Assembly (NCBI RefSeq): GCF_026552795.1
Contig: NZ_JANFPI010000001.1
Coordinates: forward strand, 310,001-374,000
DNA from: Ectorhizobium quercum
Lineage (GTDB): Bacteria > Pseudomonadota > Alphaproteobacteria > Rhizobiales > Rhizobiaceae
Length of the DNA stretch: 64,000 bases
Direction of reading: 5' to 3'
Shown: piece by piece, positions 20,155 through 30,911 of the stretch
How positions within the stretch are numbered: the stretch's first letter is position 1
Layout of the letters: every line of letters begins with the position of its first letter
The notes under the pieces: model-generated
The model's database searches: none
Seen by the model: only the letters and a program-made list of their open reading frames with translations
What the model was told of the DNA's origin: nothing
Made by a program: the position numbers and the translations under genes

Positions 20155-20823
20155 ATGATCCTTCTGGCTCTGGACACGGCGGGGGCGGATTGCACCGCCG
20201 CTCTTTATGAATCGTTGGAAGACCGGCTGCTTTCGAGTGCGGTCGAAACCATCGGCAAGGGCCATGCCGAGCGGCTGATGGCGGTGGTCGACGCCGCACT
20301 CGACGAGGCCGGGCTGACGCTCGACGCTGTCGGGAAGATCGCGGTGACGGTCGGGCCGGGCTCCTTCACGGGCATCCGTGTCGGCGTGGCGGCGGCGCGC
20401 GGTTTCGCGCTGGCGCTCGGCATCGAGGCGGTCGGCGTGTCCACGCTCGGCGTCATCGCCGCTGCCGCCCGCGAGGCGCATCCCGGCCGGCCGGTCATGG
20501 CCGCCATCGATGCCCGGCGCGGCGAGATCTATGCGCAGCTCTTTTCGGCGGCCGGCGAAGCCGATGGACCGCCCCTGCTGCTGACGCAGGCGGAAGCCGC
20601 GGAGCTCGCGCGCGAAAGCGGCGCCCTCGTCGCAGGTTCCGCGCGGCCTCTTCTTGTGGAGAACGCCGAAGACGGCGGGACGGACCGTTATCCGCCGCTT
20701 TTCATTGCCAGACTGGGGGCGAGCGCCGATGCGCTGCCGCCTTCGCCGCTTTACCTGCGCGGTCCCGACGCCAGGCCGCAGACGGGTTTTGCCGTCGCGC
20801 GGGCCGGATCGCCTGCCGCCTGA
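20155..20823 (+). CDS. tsaB: TsaB, tRNA threonylcarbamoyladenosine synthesis protein
   Basis: Partner of TsaD in making t6A37 on ANN-decoding tRNAs. 222 residues with an ASKHA fold: LLALDTAGADCTAALYE, VTVGPGSFTGIRVGVAAARG and MAAIDARRGEIYAQLF, all family hallmarks. Starts three bases after nfu, so the two are co-transcribed and would share the iron-responsive promoter. The next gene, rimI, is the usual companion. Confidence 0.93.
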   Translation: MILLALDTAGADCTAALYESLEDRLLSSAVETIGKGHAERLMAVVDAALDEAGLTLDAVGKIAVTVGPGSFTGIRVGVAAARGFALALGIEAVGVSTLGVIAAAAREAHPGRPVMAAIDARRGEIYAQLFSAAGEADGPPLLLTQAEAAELARESGALVAGSARPLLVENAEDGGTDRYPPLFIARLGASADALPPSPLYLRGPDARPQTGFAVARAGSPAA

Positions 20824-20870
20824 CGATTGATTGCCGATACCGTTTCGACACCCGCATATTCGAGAATCGC

Positions 20871-21362
20871 ATGCTGAAATATCTGACCGGAGCCCCGGAA
20901 TTCGATCTTGCACCGATGGAAGCCGGCGATTGCGCCGAGGTTGCCGCGCTGCATGCCGGCCGCTTTCCCTCTCCCTGGGGCGAGGACGAATTTGCGTCGC
21001 TGTTTTCGCAGGAGACGGTCTACGGTTTCGTGGCCCGCCAGACCAATGCCTGGACGGGCCGCCCCATGACCGGTTTCGTGCTGGCCCGCGAGGTGGCGGG
21101 CGAGGCCGAGATCCTGACGATTGCCGTGTCCGAAAGGGTGGCGCGCGCCGGTCTCGGCTGGCGGCTGATGCGTGCGGCGATGGGCGAGGCCGATCTGCGC
21201 GGGGCGACCGAGATGTTCCTCGAGGTCGATTCGGCCAACGGCCCGGCGGTCGGCCTCTACGGCAAACTCGGCTTCGAGAAAGTGGGAGAGAGGGCGGCCT
21301 ATTACGCCGCCGGGGACGGGACGCGATCGACGGCGCTTGTCATGCGCCGCGTTCTTGGCTAA
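20871..21362 (+). CDS. rimI: RimI-type ribosomal-protein alanine N-acetyltransferase
   Basis: GNAT acetyltransferase, 163 residues. The acetyl-CoA-binding region is ILTIAVSERVARAGLGWRLM, followed by MFLEVDSANGPAVGLYGKLGF, the typical RimI core. In E. coli RimI acetylates the N-terminal alanine of S18; here the assignment rests on family and on the tsaB-rimI pairing. The substrate loop is longer than in E. coli (RQTNAWTGRPMTGF), so specificity could differ. Confidence 0.85.
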   Translation: MLKYLTGAPEFDLAPMEAGDCAEVAALHAGRFPSPWGEDEFASLFSQETVYGFVARQTNAWTGRPMTGFVLAREVAGEAEILTIAVSERVARAGLGWRLMRAAMGEADLRGATEMFLEVDSANGPAVGLYGKLGFEKVGERAAYYAAGDGTRSTALVMRRVLG

Positions 21363-21397
21363 CCCCATCTCAGGACCTGAACGGACGGGGGCGCCTC

Positions 21398-21826
21398 ATG
21401 GCTGATCTTTCCAATACGCTGGAGGAGCTTTGCACCGAGCGCGGCATGCGCATGACGGAGCAGCGCCGCATCATCGCCCGCATCCTCCAGGAGTCGGACG
21501 ACCACCCGGATGTGGAGGAGCTGCACCGCCGCGCCGTGCAGATCGATACCCGTATTTCGATCTCGACGGTCTATCGCACGCTGAAACTGTTCGAGGATGC
21601 CGGCATCATCGCGCGTCACGATTTCCGCGACGGCCGCTCGCGCTACGAAACGGTGCCGGAAGAACATCACGACCATCTCATCAACCTGAAGACCGGCGAG
21701 GTGATCGAGTTCCATTCGCCCGAGATCGAGGCGCTTCAGGAACGCATCGCCCGCGAATACGGGCTGAGGCTGGTCGATCACCGTTTCGAGCTTTACGGCG
21801 TGCCGATCCGCAAGGACGAAGGTTGA
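21398..21826 (+). CDS. mur: Fur-family metalloregulator of the rhizobial Mur type
   Basis: 142 residues; the ATG at 21398 gives MADLSNTLEELCTERGMRMT, the N-terminus of rhizobial Mur/Fur. Winged helix about 15-80 (RISISTVYRTLKLFEDAGII), dimer domain with H90, H91 and H93 in EEHHDHLINLKTG. The CxxC of enterobacterial Fur (HHDHLxCxxCG) is replaced by N and K, so the structural zinc site is absent or remodelled. In Rhizobium, Mur responds to manganese and represses the sit Mn transporter; that role is inferred here. Located between rimI and olsA, as I recall from rhizobial chromosomes. Confidence 0.85.
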   Translation: MADLSNTLEELCTERGMRMTEQRRIIARILQESDDHPDVEELHRRAVQIDTRISISTVYRTLKLFEDAGIIARHDFRDGRSRYETVPEEHHDHLINLKTGEVIEFHSPEIEALQERIAREYGLRLVDHRFELYGVPIRKDEG

Positions 21827-21893
21827 CCGTGAGGATGCGCCGCGCAAAGCGCCGGGCGACCGCTCGTCCGCCGTTGCGGTAGGACGGCGCTTC

Positions 21894-22679
21894 ATGCTCG
21901 CGCTGCGCGCCGCTCTCCTTGCCGTCGTGCTTCTGGCGGTCACGCTGGTTCTTCTGCCCTTCCAGCTTCTCGGCCTGCGGTTCGACTGGAGGCTGCGCCG
22001 GCGCATCCCCCGCCTGTGGCATCGTGTCGCCTGCTTCATGATCGGCCTGAAGATCCGCGTTCACGGCAGGGTCGACCGCCGCCGGCCGCTGATGCTGGTT
22101 GCGAACCACGCCTCCTGGGTCGATATCCTCGTTCTCGGCGCGATCGCCGATGTCGTCTTCATCGCCAAGACGGACGTGGCCGGATGGCCGGTCTTCGGTG
22201 TTCTCGCCCGGTTGCAGAAGACGGTCTTCGTCGCCCGCGACGCGCGCGGACGCGCAGGCGAGCAGGTGGACGAGATCGCCGAACGGCTGAGGGGCGGCGA
22301 GATCGTCGTGCTGTTTCCGGAGGGAACGACCTCGGACGGAAACCGCCTTCTCGAGGTGAAGACGTCGCTTTTCGGCGCCGCCGCCGCCGCGCGGGCGCAT
22401 GTGCCGGGCGGGGTCGTTCATGTGCAGCCGGTTTCCATCGCCTATACCGGCGTGCAGGGAATGCCGATGGGGCGGTTTCATCGGCCGATTGCCGCCTGGC
22501 CCGGCGATATCACGCTTCTGCCGCATCTGAAGGGTATTCTCGCCGCCGGTGCGTTCGAGGTCGACGTGGATTTCGCCGAGGCGATCGCTTTCGGCCCGGA
22601 TGGCAACCGCAAGATCCTCGCCGCGGACGTGACCGCGACGATCCGCAGCATGCTTTCCGAGCGGTTGCGCGGTCGCTGA
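21894..22679 (+). CDS. olsA: OlsA, lyso-ornithine lipid O-acyltransferase (PlsC family)
   Basis: 261 residues, an N-terminal membrane helix (about 4-27) and the acyltransferase signature NHASWVD with H72 and D77 (HX4D), followed by FIAKTDVAGWPVFG and FPEGTTSDGNRLLE. PlsC-type enzymes include 1-acyl-glycerol-3-phosphate acyltransferases, but the position beside mur and the presence of olsB in the same block make OlsA, the second step of ornithine-lipid synthesis, the best call. A dual or phosphatidate role cannot be excluded. The membrane lipid product is likely important under phosphate limitation in rhizobia; no Pho box was identified here. Confidence 0.8.
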   Translation: MLALRAALLAVVLLAVTLVLLPFQLLGLRFDWRLRRRIPRLWHRVACFMIGLKIRVHGRVDRRRPLMLVANHASWVDILVLGAIADVVFIAKTDVAGWPVFGVLARLQKTVFVARDARGRAGEQVDEIAERLRGGEIVVLFPEGTTSDGNRLLEVKTSLFGAAAAARAHVPGGVVHVQPVSIAYTGVQGMPMGRFHRPIAAWPGDITLLPHLKGILAAGAFEVDVDFAEAIAFGPDGNRKILAADVTATIRSMLSERLRGR

Positions 22680-22771
22680 TTCCCGCGCGGAGCGGCTTTT
22701 GCGGCATTTTTTGATTTTATCGCAGGCGGAAAAGCATTAAAGCGAGGCCGAGACAGTTCCCGGAAAAGCCG

Positions 22772-24172
<1,401 letters not shown>

Positions 24173-24198
24173 ATGGCCAAACAGAGGAGCATGACCGC

Positions 24199-25260
24199 TT
24201 GAACGGACAGGACTTGGTAGCCACCCCCACGCGCCAACCCAAAAGTGCAGCGACCGACGCCAGCCACTTTGTCCTGACCTTCGAGAACAACCGGCTTGCC
24301 GGTCAGCTCTTCGGCCAGTTCGACGAACATCTGAAGCTTCTCGAGCAGCGGCTGAACGTCGCCGCCAATCCGCGCGGCAATTCCGTGGCCATCAAGGGCG
24401 ATGTGACCGCCACCAATCAGGCCCGCCGGGCGCTCGATTTCCTCTATGCCCGCCTCCAGAGCGGCGGCTCGGTCGAGCTTTCGGATGTCGAGGGTGCGAT
24501 CCGCATGGCAGTCGCGGCCGACGACCAGCTGACGCTGCCGACGCTGGAGCGCCGCGCGAGGCTGTCGATGGCCCAGATATCCACCCGCAAGAAAACGGTT
24601 GCCGCCCGCACGCCGACGCAGGACGCCTATATGCGGGCGCTGGAGCGCTCCGAACTCGTCTTCGGCGTCGGCCCCGCCGGCACCGGCAAGACCTATCTCG
24701 CCGTGGCGCATGCCGCCCAGCTTCTGGAGCGCGGCGCGGTCGACAAGATCATCCTGTCGCGTCCCGCCGTCGAGGCGGGCGAGCGCCTCGGCTTCCTGCC
24801 GGGCGACATGAAGGAGAAGGTCGATCCCTATCTGCGCCCGCTCTATGACGCGCTCTACGACATGATCCCGGGCGACAAGGTCGAGCGGGCGATCACCGCC
24901 GGCGTGATCGAGATTGCGCCGCTCGCCTTCATGCGCGGCCGCACGCTGGCCAATGCTGCCGTCATTCTCGATGAGGCGCAGAACACCACGTCGATGCAGA
25001 TGAAGATGTTCCTCACCCGTCTGGGCGAGAACTCGCGGATGATCATCACCGGCGATCCGAGCCAGGTGGACCTGCCGCGCGGCGTCAGGTCCGGCCTCGT
25101 GGAAGCTCTCAACGTTCTGAACGGCGTGGAAGGCATTTCGGTGATCCGCTTCAAGGATACCGACGTGGTGCGCCATCCCCTCGTCGGCCGCATCGTTCAG
25201 GCTTACGACGCGCAATATGTGGCGCGTGCAGAAGATGCCGTGACGACGCCCGAGGAATGA
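24199..25260 (+). CDS. phoH: PhoH-like ATPase (YbeZ type)
   Basis: 353 residues. The start is a TTG at 24199: GAGGAG lies nine bases upstream, and the product NGQDLVATPTRQPKSAATDA continues in the way rhizobial PhoH proteins do. The nearer ATG at 24191 runs into a stop after three codons and overlaps the TTG. The ATPase has Walker A GPAGTGKT (about 158-165) and Walker B AVILDEAQNTT. YbeZ/PhoH proteins associate with YbeY in RNA metabolism, and ybeY is next. Exact biochemical role is unsettled in the family. Confidence 0.9.
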   Translation: MNGQDLVATPTRQPKSAATDASHFVLTFENNRLAGQLFGQFDEHLKLLEQRLNVAANPRGNSVAIKGDVTATNQARRALDFLYARLQSGGSVELSDVEGAIRMAVAADDQLTLPTLERRARLSMAQISTRKKTVAARTPTQDAYMRALERSELVFGVGPAGTGKTYLAVAHAAQLLERGAVDKIILSRPAVEAGERLGFLPGDMKEKVDPYLRPLYDALYDMIPGDKVERAITAGVIEIAPLAFMRGRTLANAAVILDEAQNTTSMQMKMFLTRLGENSRMIITGDPSQVDLPRGVRSGLVEALNVLNGVEGISVIRFKDTDVVRHPLVGRIVQAYDAQYVARAEDAVTTPEE

Positions 25261-25320
25261 GGTGTCGACAAGGGTCGCTTGGCGGCCCGCGGACTGCTGA
25301 TAAAAGGCGCAGCGCTCTTT

Positions 25321-25415
25321 TCGTCATGGTCGGGCTTGACCCGACCATCCACCGCGCCGCTTGCGGCGTGGACCCTTGGGGCTCAAGCCCGAGGGTGGCG
25401 AAGGAGAGGGGGTGC
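25321..25415. repeat. Palindromic intergenic repeat, copy A
   Basis: Three stacked inverted repeats: ATGGTCGGG / CCCGACCAT (25326-25334 and 25340-25348), CGCCGC / GCGGCG, and ACCCTTGGG / CCCGAGGGT. The same blocks occur in inverted order at 56558-56640. Elements of this kind are scattered in rhizobial genomes. It lies in the 223-base gap between phoH and ybeY and holds no gene. Confidence 0.75.
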
Positions 25416-25483
25416 TCGATATACTGGGCCGCCCGAAGGCGCCCCGTTTTTCATCACGATGAGAAGGTTCAAGCGACAGGCCC

Positions 25484-25990
25484 ATGCCCGAACTCGACAT
25501 ACAGGTGAGCGTCGAAGACGCCGGATGGCCGGATGAACCGGTCCTGGAGGCGGTGTCGGCCCGTATCCTCGGGATGGCCGCGTCCTATCTCGCCGAGAAC
25601 GAGGAGCAGCCCTTCCCGGAGCATCCGGTGGAGGTTTCGCTGCTTTTCACCGGCGACGAGGATATCCGGACGATCAACGCGGAGTGGCGCCAGCAGGACA
25701 AGCCGACCAACGTTTTGTCCTTTCCCGCCGCCCCGCTGGCGCCCGGCGACATGCCCGGCCCGATGCTGGGCGATATCGTGATTGCCCGCGAAACGGTGGA
25801 GCGCGAGGCCGAGGCGCTGGAAAAAACGTTCGACGAGCACCTGGCGCACCTTCTTGTGCATGGATTTTTGCATCTTTTCGGTTACGATCATATGATTGCC
25901 GAAGAGGCGGAGAAAATGGAGGGGCTCGAGACTCGCATTTTGGCGTCTCTTGGCCTATCTGATCCCTATGCGGGTCAGGGTCCCGTTTGA
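25484..25990 (+). CDS. ybeY: YbeY endoribonuclease / rRNA maturation factor
   Basis: 168 residues, UPF0054 family. Zinc ligands H126, H130 and H136 in VHGFLHLFGYDHM are all present, and NVLSFP is the other family signature. YbeY takes part in 16S rRNA 3'-end processing and 70S quality control; in Sinorhizobium its homologue also affects small-RNA regulation. Separated from phoH by a repeat element but still on the same strand, 12 bases ahead of corC. The C-terminus LSDPYAGQGPV is slightly extended. Confidence 0.95.
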   Translation: MPELDIQVSVEDAGWPDEPVLEAVSARILGMAASYLAENEEQPFPEHPVEVSLLFTGDEDIRTINAEWRQQDKPTNVLSFPAAPLAPGDMPGPMLGDIVIARETVEREAEALEKTFDEHLAHLLVHGFLHLFGYDHMIAEEAEKMEGLETRILASLGLSDPYAGQGPV

Positions 25991-26002
25991 CAGACAGGTA
26001 TA

Positions 26003-27157
26003 ATGAGCGACTTTACGACACATACGGCCTCGGCGGCCAGGGATGAAGCGGGTGCTTCGTCGTCCGAAGAGGGAAGTAGTAGTTCCTCCGGCGGACAGGA
26101 GACGGCGGCGCGTGCGCGCCCGTCATTCTGGGCGCGCGCTGCGCGTCTGTGGCGCCCTGCCCAGGGAGAAAAGCTGAGAGAGAACATCGCCGACGCGCTG
26201 ATGACGGATTCCGAGATCAGCGCCGCCTTCTCGCCGGAAGAGCGGGCGATGTTGCAGAACATCCTGCATTTCCGCGAGGTTCGCGTCGAGGATGTCATGG
26301 TTCCGCGCGCCGATATCGAGGCGGTCGAGCAGAGCATTTCCATCCGCGACCTGCTGATCCTGCTCGAGGATTCCGGCCGCTCGCGCATGCCGGTCTATGC
26401 CGAGACGCTGGACGATCCGCGCGGCATGGTCCACATCCGCGACGTGTTGTCCTATGTGACGCGCCAGGCCCGCAACAAGCGCCGCAACGGCAGCAAGGCG
26501 CCGCCGCCGGAGAACGGCGAGAAGCCGGCCCGCCAGCCGCGCCCGGTCTTCGACCTGGCCCGTGTCGATCTCGACAAGTCCGTGGCCGAGGCGGGGCTGA
26601 TCCGCTCGGTTCTGTTCGTGCCCCCGTCCATGCTGGCGTCCGATCTTCTCAAGCGGATGCAGGCCGCCCGCACCCAGATGGCGGTGGTGATCGACGAATA
26701 TGGCGGAACGGACGGTCTCGTTTCCCACGAGGATATCGTCGAAATGGTCGTCGGCGATATCGATGACGAACACGACGACGAGGACGCGATGATCGTCTGC
26801 GTGTCGGACGATACCTATATCGCGGATGCCCGCGTCGAACTTGACGAGATCGCCGAGACGGTCGGTTCGGATTTCGACGTGCGCGAACAGGCCGAGGAGA
26901 TCGACACGCTCGGCGGGCTGATCTTCTCCGCGCTCGGCCGCATTCCGGCCCGTGGCGAGGTGGTGGAGGCCGTCCCCGGCTTCGAGTTCCATATTCTCGA
27001 TGCCGATCCGCGCCGCATCAAGCGCGTTCGCATCACCCGCAAGAAGACGGCTGTGAGCCGTCGCCAGCGCGGGGCGCTCAAGATCGAAGCCGGCCCGAAG
27101 GCGGACGTGCCTGCGGCCACCGATGCGCAACCGTCTCCGCCGGCGGACGGGAACTGA
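26003..27157 (+). CDS. corC: CorC/TlyC-family CBS-domain protein
   Basis: 384 residues with no membrane helices, so it is the soluble CorC type. An N-terminal Ser-rich stretch (about 18-32, SSSEEGSSSSSG) precedes the CBS pair: the first has VRVEDVMVPRADIEAV, the second DKSVAEAGLIRSVLFVPPSM and VVIDEYGGTDGLVSHEDIVE. A CorC_HlyC domain follows (about 275-350, EEIDTLGGLIFSALGRIP). Between the two CBS repeats is a basic, proline-rich insert (about 153-180) not seen in E. coli CorC. Linked to divalent-cation (Mg/Co) homeostasis by family; often in this position before lnt. Confidence 0.9.
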   Translation: MSDFTTHTASAARDEAGASSSEEGSSSSSGGQETAARARPSFWARAARLWRPAQGEKLRENIADALMTDSEISAAFSPEERAMLQNILHFREVRVEDVMVPRADIEAVEQSISIRDLLILLEDSGRSRMPVYAETLDDPRGMVHIRDVLSYVTRQARNKRRNGSKAPPPENGEKPARQPRPVFDLARVDLDKSVAEAGLIRSVLFVPPSMLASDLLKRMQAARTQMAVVIDEYGGTDGLVSHEDIVEMVVGDIDDEHDDEDAMIVCVSDDTYIADARVELDEIAETVGSDFDVREQAEEIDTLGGLIFSALGRIPARGEVVEAVPGFEFHILDADPRRIKRVRITRKKTAVSRRQRGALKIEAGPKADVPAATDAQPSPPADGN

Positions 27158-27314
27158 GCGGACAGGCGCCGTTCCCCGGCATGTGAAACCGCCGCCGCGT
27201 CGCTCCGGTGACGACAAGCGTCGCGTTTTTCTGCAAGATCGCGCCATGTGATTCGTCGTCTTCGCCCCGCCTGCTCGGCCGGGGCGGCGAGATGGTATGC
27301 GGAAAGGAATCTGC

Positions 27315-28904
27315 GTGGAACGGCTTGCGGGCAGGGTCATGCTGTTGTGGGGGTGGCGTCGCGCCCTGCTGGCCATTCTGGCCGGTGCCTTTGCGGCGCT
27401 GGCGATGCCGCCGCTCAGTTTCTTCGCTGCGCTGTTCGTGGCCTTTCCGATGCTGGTCTGGCTGCTCGACGGCGTGTCCGGCGGGCCGGACGGCGGCTGG
27501 ATGCGCCGCCTGCTTTCGGCCTTTCTTCTCGGCTGGTGCTTCGGTTTCGGCTATTTCGTCGCGGGCCTGTGGTGGCTCGGCAACGCGCTGCTGCTCGAGG
27601 CCGACGAATTCGCCTGGGCGCTGCCGCTGGCGACGCTGGGGCTTCCGGCCGTCCTGGCGGTCTACTACGGCCTTGCCGCCCTCGTGGCGCGCCTGTTCTG
27701 GTCCGATGGCGCCGGGCGCATCGGCGCGCTTGCCGTCGGCTTCGGCCTTGCCGAATGGCTGCGGGCGTTCCTGTTCACGGGCTTTCCCTGGAATTCCATC
27801 GGCTACGGGCTCATGCCCCTTCCGGTCATGATGCAGCCCGTCGCCGTGGTCGGTTTGCACGGCATGACGGTTCTGACGGTCCTCGTCACTGCCGCGCCCG
27901 CCCTGCTCGGCACGGGCAAGGGCGTCAAGACCGGTATCGGTCTGGCGCTCATCCTCGTCGCGGCCCAGTTCGGATACGGCTTCTGGGCCCTGTCGCAGCC
28001 GGAACCGGAAGGGCCCGGGAAACTCAACGTCCGGCTGGTCCAGCCCGATATCGACCAGTCAGTGAAGTTGCAGGGCAACGACCGCGCGGAGATATTCAGG
28101 GAGCATCTGCGTCTTTCGGCGCTGCCGCCGGAAGAGGGCGGGCCGCGTCCCGACGTGATCGTCTGGCCCGAGACCTCCATCCCCTTCATCCTGACGGAGA
28201 ATACCGACGCGCTGGCAGCCATCGCGGAGATGCTGGACGACGGGCAGATCCTCATCACCGGCGCGGTGCGCATGGAGGAGGCCGCCGCCGGCTATCTGCC
28301 ACGCTACTACAATTCCGTTTACGTGATCGACAGCAGCGGGCAGATCCTCGCGGCGGCCGACAAGGTGCATCTGACACCGTTCGGCGAATATCTGCCGATG
28401 GAAGACATCCTGCGCGAGCTGGGGATGGATAACCTGATCGCGCTTCCGGGCGGCTTCACGGCGGCCACGCGCCGGACCGGCCTGACGCTGCCGAACGGCA
28501 TGGGCCTTTATCCGCTCATCTGCTACGAGATCATTTTTCCCGACGAGATGGACGGCGTCGAGGCCGGTGCGAATGCGCTGCTCAACGTCACCAACGATGC
28601 CTGGTTCGGGCTGACGCCGGGGCCCTGGCAGCATTTCCAGCAGGCGCGGGTGAGGGCCGTCGAAACCGGTCTTCCCTTGATTCGGGCCGCCAATAATGGC
28701 ATTTCGGCCGTCGTCGACGCGAAAGGCAGAATTATTGCCGGTTTAAGCCTTGGCACGAAAGGTAAAGTGGATGCTACCGTGGATATGAAAGCGCGACCGT
28801 CTGGCTTTATACTCTGGCGAAAAAGTAACTTCTGGTTGTTGATTCTGGCGGCGTTTGTTTACGTTGTTTTGACCCGCCGACGTTTTGTTTTCGGGGAGAA
28901 TTGA
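27315..28904 (+). CDS. lnt: Apolipoprotein N-acyltransferase
   Basis: Third enzyme of lipoprotein maturation. The GTG at 27315 (MERLAGRVMLL) with GGAAAGGA upstream is preferred to the ATG at 27297. 529 residues: about six N-terminal membrane helices, a nitrilase-like periplasmic domain with the catalytic triad E286 (WPETSIPF), K350 (DKVHLTPFGEYLP) and C403 (LICYEIIFP), and a last helix at the C-terminus. The Sinorhizobium homologue was described as actA, needed for acid tolerance, and is followed by the pH-regulated regulator phrR, the same arrangement as here. Confidence 0.95.
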   Translation: MERLAGRVMLLWGWRRALLAILAGAFAALAMPPLSFFAALFVAFPMLVWLLDGVSGGPDGGWMRRLLSAFLLGWCFGFGYFVAGLWWLGNALLLEADEFAWALPLATLGLPAVLAVYYGLAALVARLFWSDGAGRIGALAVGFGLAEWLRAFLFTGFPWNSIGYGLMPLPVMMQPVAVVGLHGMTVLTVLVTAAPALLGTGKGVKTGIGLALILVAAQFGYGFWALSQPEPEGPGKLNVRLVQPDIDQSVKLQGNDRAEIFREHLRLSALPPEEGGPRPDVIVWPETSIPFILTENTDALAAIAEMLDDGQILITGAVRMEEAAAGYLPRYYNSVYVIDSSGQILAAADKVHLTPFGEYLPMEDILRELGMDNLIALPGGFTAATRRTGLTLPNGMGLYPLICYEIIFPDEMDGVEAGANALLNVTNDAWFGLTPGPWQHFQQARVRAVETGLPLIRAANNGISAVVDAKGRIIAGLSLGTKGKVDATVDMKARPSGFILWRKSNFWLLILAAFVYVVLTRRRFVFGEN

Positions 28905-29043
28905 CCGAAAACCCCTAAAATTGCATAGTGCCGAAACTTTCTACTCCAGGACGCGCTCTGGCTGTATTGTGTATAAAGCACACGCGTGTATCCGGTTGTA
29001 TTCTGGTGTGGAGCGAACGCGGTTTTTTAATTTTAGTCAGGAC

Positions 29044-29466
29044 ATGATGATGGAGAATAAAAAAAAGCCGAACCCGATCGACATTCATGTCGGGAGCAGA
29101 ATCAGGCTGCGTCGCACCATGCTGGGCATGAGCCAGGAGAAGCTGGGTGAAAGCCTCGGAATCACCTTCCAGCAGATACAGAAATACGAGAAGGGCACCA
29201 ACCGCGTTGGCGCCAGCCGTCTCCAGAATATTTCGAGCATCCTCAACGTGCCCGTCTCGTTCTTCTTCGAGGATGCGCCCGGCGATAACCCGGTCCGGGC
29301 CGATGGCCTGGCGGAGGCGGCCAGCTCGAACTACGTGGTCGATTTCCTCTCCTCCTCGGAAGGATTGCAACTCAACCGTGCGTTCGTCAAGATCGCCGAC
29401 CCCAAGGTCCGCCGCCGGATCGTCGATCTGGTCAAGGTGCTCGCCGACGATGGCGAGGCGGAGTAG
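29044..29466 (+). CDS. praR: HTH-XRE regulator of the PraR/PhrR type
   Basis: 140 residues from the ATG at 29044 (MMMENKKKPNPIDIHVGSR); two more ATGs follow in frame. The frame is open further upstream but is AT-rich and lacks a start signal. HTH about 16-70: RIRLRRTMLGMSQEKLGESL then FQQIQKYEKGTNRVGASRLQ. The C-terminal half (VDFLSSSEGLQLNRAFVKIA) is typical of PraR. In rhizobia this family controls attachment, quorum-sensing and symbiotic genes, and phrR of S. meliloti is induced by low pH. The 139-base gap after lnt is unusually AT-rich for this window, so praR probably has its own promoter. A clear terminator follows. Confidence 0.88.
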   Translation: MMMENKKKPNPIDIHVGSRIRLRRTMLGMSQEKLGESLGITFQQIQKYEKGTNRVGASRLQNISSILNVPVSFFFEDAPGDNPVRADGLAEAASSNYVVDFLSSSEGLQLNRAFVKIADPKVRRRIVDLVKVLADDGEAE

Positions 29467-29493
29467 GTCCGCTAGACAAGCATCGTTCCCGAA

Positions 29494-29517
29494 AGCGGCC
29501 TGCGGGCCGCTTTTTTG
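29494..29517 (+). terminator. Intrinsic terminator after praR
   Basis: AGCGGCC (29494-29500) pairs with GGCCGCT (29505-29511) over a four-base loop, followed by a run of T residues. Typical rho-independent form. Confidence 0.9.
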
Positions 29518-29571
29518 TGTCCGAATGCGGGGGGTGCCCGCCATGTCGGCGGTTGCGCTGCGCTGGCGCGT

Positions 29572-29593
29572 GACATAAAGATATGCTTATGTC
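29572..29593 (+). promoter_or_regulatory. Inverted repeat upstream of metK, candidate operator
   Basis: GACATAA-AGATATGC-TTATGTC: seven-base perfect arms around an AT-rich centre, ending 72 bases before the metK start. It resembles the ATAAAGATAT-type half-sites I associate with SahR-like ArsR-family control of methionine-cycle genes in Proteobacteria, but that association is from memory. No SAM riboswitch fold was recognised in the gap. Confidence 0.4.
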
Positions 29594-29665
29594 GTTGTGC
29601 GCTTGTCTTCCGCCTGCGAACTGAATAGAAGCCTATCTTGTGTCTTTCTTTGAGGGGAATCCCGA

Positions 29666-30904
<1,239 letters not shown>

Positions 30905-30911
30905 TCCGGGC

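Noticed and set aside
29518-29665. SAM-responsive riboswitch before metK
   Set aside because: No SAM-II pseudoknot or other known SAM riboswitch core could be recognised; only a palindrome is present.
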